Of a stretch of DNA of 5,806 nt, positions 4,331 to 5,806 are shown piece after piece. The stretch covers positions 1 to 5,806 of the forward strand of contig CAAGHY010000177.1 of NCBI GenBank assembly GCA_900769735.1, written 5' to 3'. Source of the DNA: Rikenellaceae bacterium (GTDB lineage Bacteria > Bacteroidota > Bacteroidia > Bacteroidales > UBA932). A model generated the notes under the pieces. It did no database searches, had not been told where the DNA came from, and was given only the letters and a program-made list of their open reading frames with translations. The first letter of the stretch is position 1. Each line of letters begins with the position of its first letter. A program made the translations under genes and the position numbers.

Positions 4331-5806
4331 TTAAAACAATCCTGTAATCTCTCCCTCTGCAGTAATGTCCATTGCCTCGGAGGCCGGGGTTTCAGGAAGA
4401 CCCGGCATACGCATAATTTCACCAGTTATCGGGATTAAAAAGCCTGCACCTGCTGCAATCTCTATCTCTCGTACGGTTATGATGAAATCTTTTGGACGGC
4501 CAAGCAATGCCGGGTTGTCTGAAAGGGATTTCTGGGTTTTGGCCATACAGATTGCAAGGTCCTGCAGCCCCAGGTCATAGATTTTCTTGAGGTCAGCCTT
4601 GGCCTTGGCTGTATAATCCACTGCCTCCGCACCGTAAATCCTCTTTGCAATTGTCTCAATCTTCTCCTCAACACTCTGCTCCAATGAGTACATAGGTACG
4701 TAATGGTTGCCTGCTGCCAGGCTCTCCTCCACTACGGCTGCCACCTCATCTGCAAGCTCAATTGCTCCGTCACCACCTTTTGCCCAAACATCAGCTACAG
4801 CACACTTCACACCAAGAGATGCACAATAATCTTTAATGTAATCAATCTCCTCCTGGGCATCTGTAGTGAACCTGTTGATTGCCACCACAGGGGTTAAGTT
4901 GAACTGTCTGATGTTCTCAACGTGCTTCTGAAGGTTCTCAATACCGGCTTTCACCGAATCAAGCCTGCGGGTAATCTCCTCAATTGGACAGGTACCCTCC
5001 GCACACGCGGTTGTCTCCTCCTTAAGCTCTTTCAAGGACATCCTGCCGTGGTATTTGAGCGCCCTTACTGTTGCCACAAGCACTACCGCCTGTGGGTTCA
5101 GCCCTGCAAAACGGCACTTGATATCCAGGAATTTCTCCGCTCCCAAATCAAAGCCGAATCCGGCCTCAGTAATGGTATAATCACTCAGTGCCAATGAAGT
5201 TTTGGTTGCTATTACAGTATTCGTACCCTGCGCAATGTTTGCAAACGGACCACCGTGGATAATGGCAGGAGTCTCCTCCAGTGTCTGTACCAGATTAGGT
5301 TTGATTGCATCCTTAAGAAGTGCCGCCATAGCACCGTTGGCATTGAGATCCCTTGCATAAACCGGTTTCTTGTCAAATGTATACCCCACAAAAATATTAC
5401 CCAACCTGTTCTTCAAATCCTGCAGATCCTCACTCAAACAAAGGATAGCCATAATCTCAGATGCTGCAGTAATGTCAAACCCCGTTTCTCTTGGTATTCC
5501 CGACGAGGTTCCTCCCAAACCCACCACAATATGCCTGAGCGAACGGTCATTCATATCCATAACCCTTTTCCAGGAAATTGTACGGGGATCAATATTGAGG
5601 GAGCGCTTCTTGCTCTGGATATTGTTGTCTATGATTGCAGCCAAAAGGTTATGCGCCTTCTCCACTGCAGAAAAATCACCTGTAAAGTGGAGGTTGATAT
5701 CCTCCATAGGAACCACCTGCGAATAGCCTCCGCCGGTTGCACCTCCCTTGATGCCAAATACAGGGCCCAATGACGGTTCCCTGAGCACCACCGTTGTCTG
5801 ACGTCC
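4331..5806 (-). CDS. fhs: fhs, formate-tetrahydrofolate ligase, codons 85 to stop (cut by right window edge)
   Basis: The frame enters at the window edge as GRQTTVVLREPSLG and runs 491 codons to TAA at 4333-4331, ending in EITGLF as in known Fhs proteins. The enzyme makes 10-formyl-THF from formate, THF and ATP for purine and initiator-tRNA formylation. Numbered with the left fragment, visible features are GIKGGATGGGY (102-112), LNIDPRTISWKRVMDMNDR (154-172), PRETGFDIT (189-197), GPFANIAQGTN (270-280), VATVRALKYHG (328-338), VWAKGGDGAIELA and FIITVREIEIAAGAGFLIPI. The P-loop and true start are missing here; they lie beyond 5806 or, if the segment is inverted, at 732-983. The joined length of 575 is longer than the roughly 559 of the Moorella enzyme, largely from a Cys-containing insert after VATVRALKYHG. 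It is followed directly by a strong terminator. GC is clearly higher than in the regulator and barrel paralogue 1. Confidence 0.95.
   Translation of the reverse strand, partial: GRQTTVVLREPSLGPVFGIKGGATGGGYSQVVPMEDINLHFTGDFSAVEKAHNLLAAIIDNNIQSKKRSLNIDPRTISWKRVMDMNDRSLRHIVVGLGGTSSGIPRETGFDITAASEIMAILCLSEDLQDLKNRLGNIFVGYTFDKKPVYARDLNANGAMAALLKDAIKPNLVQTLEETPAIIHGGPFANIAQGTNTVIATKTSLALSDYTITEAGFGFDLGAEKFLDIKCRFAGLNPQAVVLVATVRALKYHGRMSLKELKEETTACAEGTCPIEEITRRLDSVKAGIENLQKHVENIRQFNLTPVVAINRFTTDAQEEIDYIKDYCASLGVKCAVADVWAKGGDGAIELADEVAAVVEESLAAGNHYVPMYSLEQSVEEKIETIAKRIYGAEAVDYTAKAKADLKKIYDLGLQDLAICMAKTQKSLSDNPALLGRPKDFIITVREIEIAAGAGFLIPITGEIMRMPGLPETPASEAMDITAEGEITGLF
5666..5806 (-). repeat. 141-bp inverted repeat, right copy (fhs codons 85-131)
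   Basis: This is the inverted counterpart of 984-1124, identical except for ACC versus ACG at one Thr codon. It reaches exactly to the last base of the window, so its true outer limit is unknown; the repeat could be longer. Inward, similarity stops at 5666, where normal fhs sequence (VEKAHNLL) continues. Confidence 0.97.

Noticed and set aside
4270..4422. 51-codon N-terminal extension of the TPR regulator
   Set aside because: It overlaps the fhs end and terminator in another frame and precedes a proper lipoprotein signal starting at 4269.
1123..5669. Transposon or insertion sequence bounded by the inverted repeats
   Set aside because: The repeats are fhs coding sequence, no transposase or integrase lies between them, and no target-site duplication is seen.
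4703..5773. Several plus-strand frames opposite fhs
   Set aside because: Antisense shadows of a highly conserved enzyme gene.

Overview
The window looks like a piece of a Bacteroidota (probably Bacteroidales) chromosome. Five upstream regions carry the typical -7 box of that phylum (TAnnTTTG or one base off), three of them with TTTG 19-20 bases upstream. Shine-Dalgarno sites are absent, the coding is AT-rich, and the gene content (a lipoprotein-TPR-HTH regulator, small outer-membrane barrels) is of Bacteroidota style. Both window ends cut through genes.

Layout. The left end holds the start of a PlsC-like acyltransferase (minus strand). Next come a tRNA-Glu(CTC) with its own promoter and terminator (minus strand) and an AT-rich spacer. 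A plus-strand 5' fragment of fhs (formate-tetrahydrofolate ligase) follows, with a good promoter and native start, but it runs off after 131 codons into an A-rich junction and stops. Everything from 1151 to the right end is on the minus strand. In transcription order this is: fhs codons 85 to the end with its terminator, a membrane-bound TPR/LuxR-type regulator, a 34-residue secreted peptide, and two tandem paralogous outer-membrane beta-barrel proteins.

The main oddity is that fhs codons 85-131 occur twice as a 141-bp inverted repeat (984-1124 and 5666-5806, 140/141 identical, one synonymous difference). Flipping the 4.5 kb between the copies would rebuild a complete 575-codon fhs behind the left promoter, with the regulator, peptide and barrel genes downstream in the same direction. 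The split could therefore be one state of a real inversion, a partial inverted duplication, or an assembly or library chimera. The right-hand repeat ends exactly at the window edge, and 141 is a common assembler k-mer size, so the artefact explanation must be tested first.

Working together: Fhs feeds formate into one-carbon folate metabolism and is housekeeping. The regulator, secreted peptide and two barrels look like a small envelope-sensing or envelope-remodelling set, with the regulator as candidate controller of the genes behind it; this is inference from adjacency. No insertion sequence, recombinase, CRISPR array or phage gene is visible.
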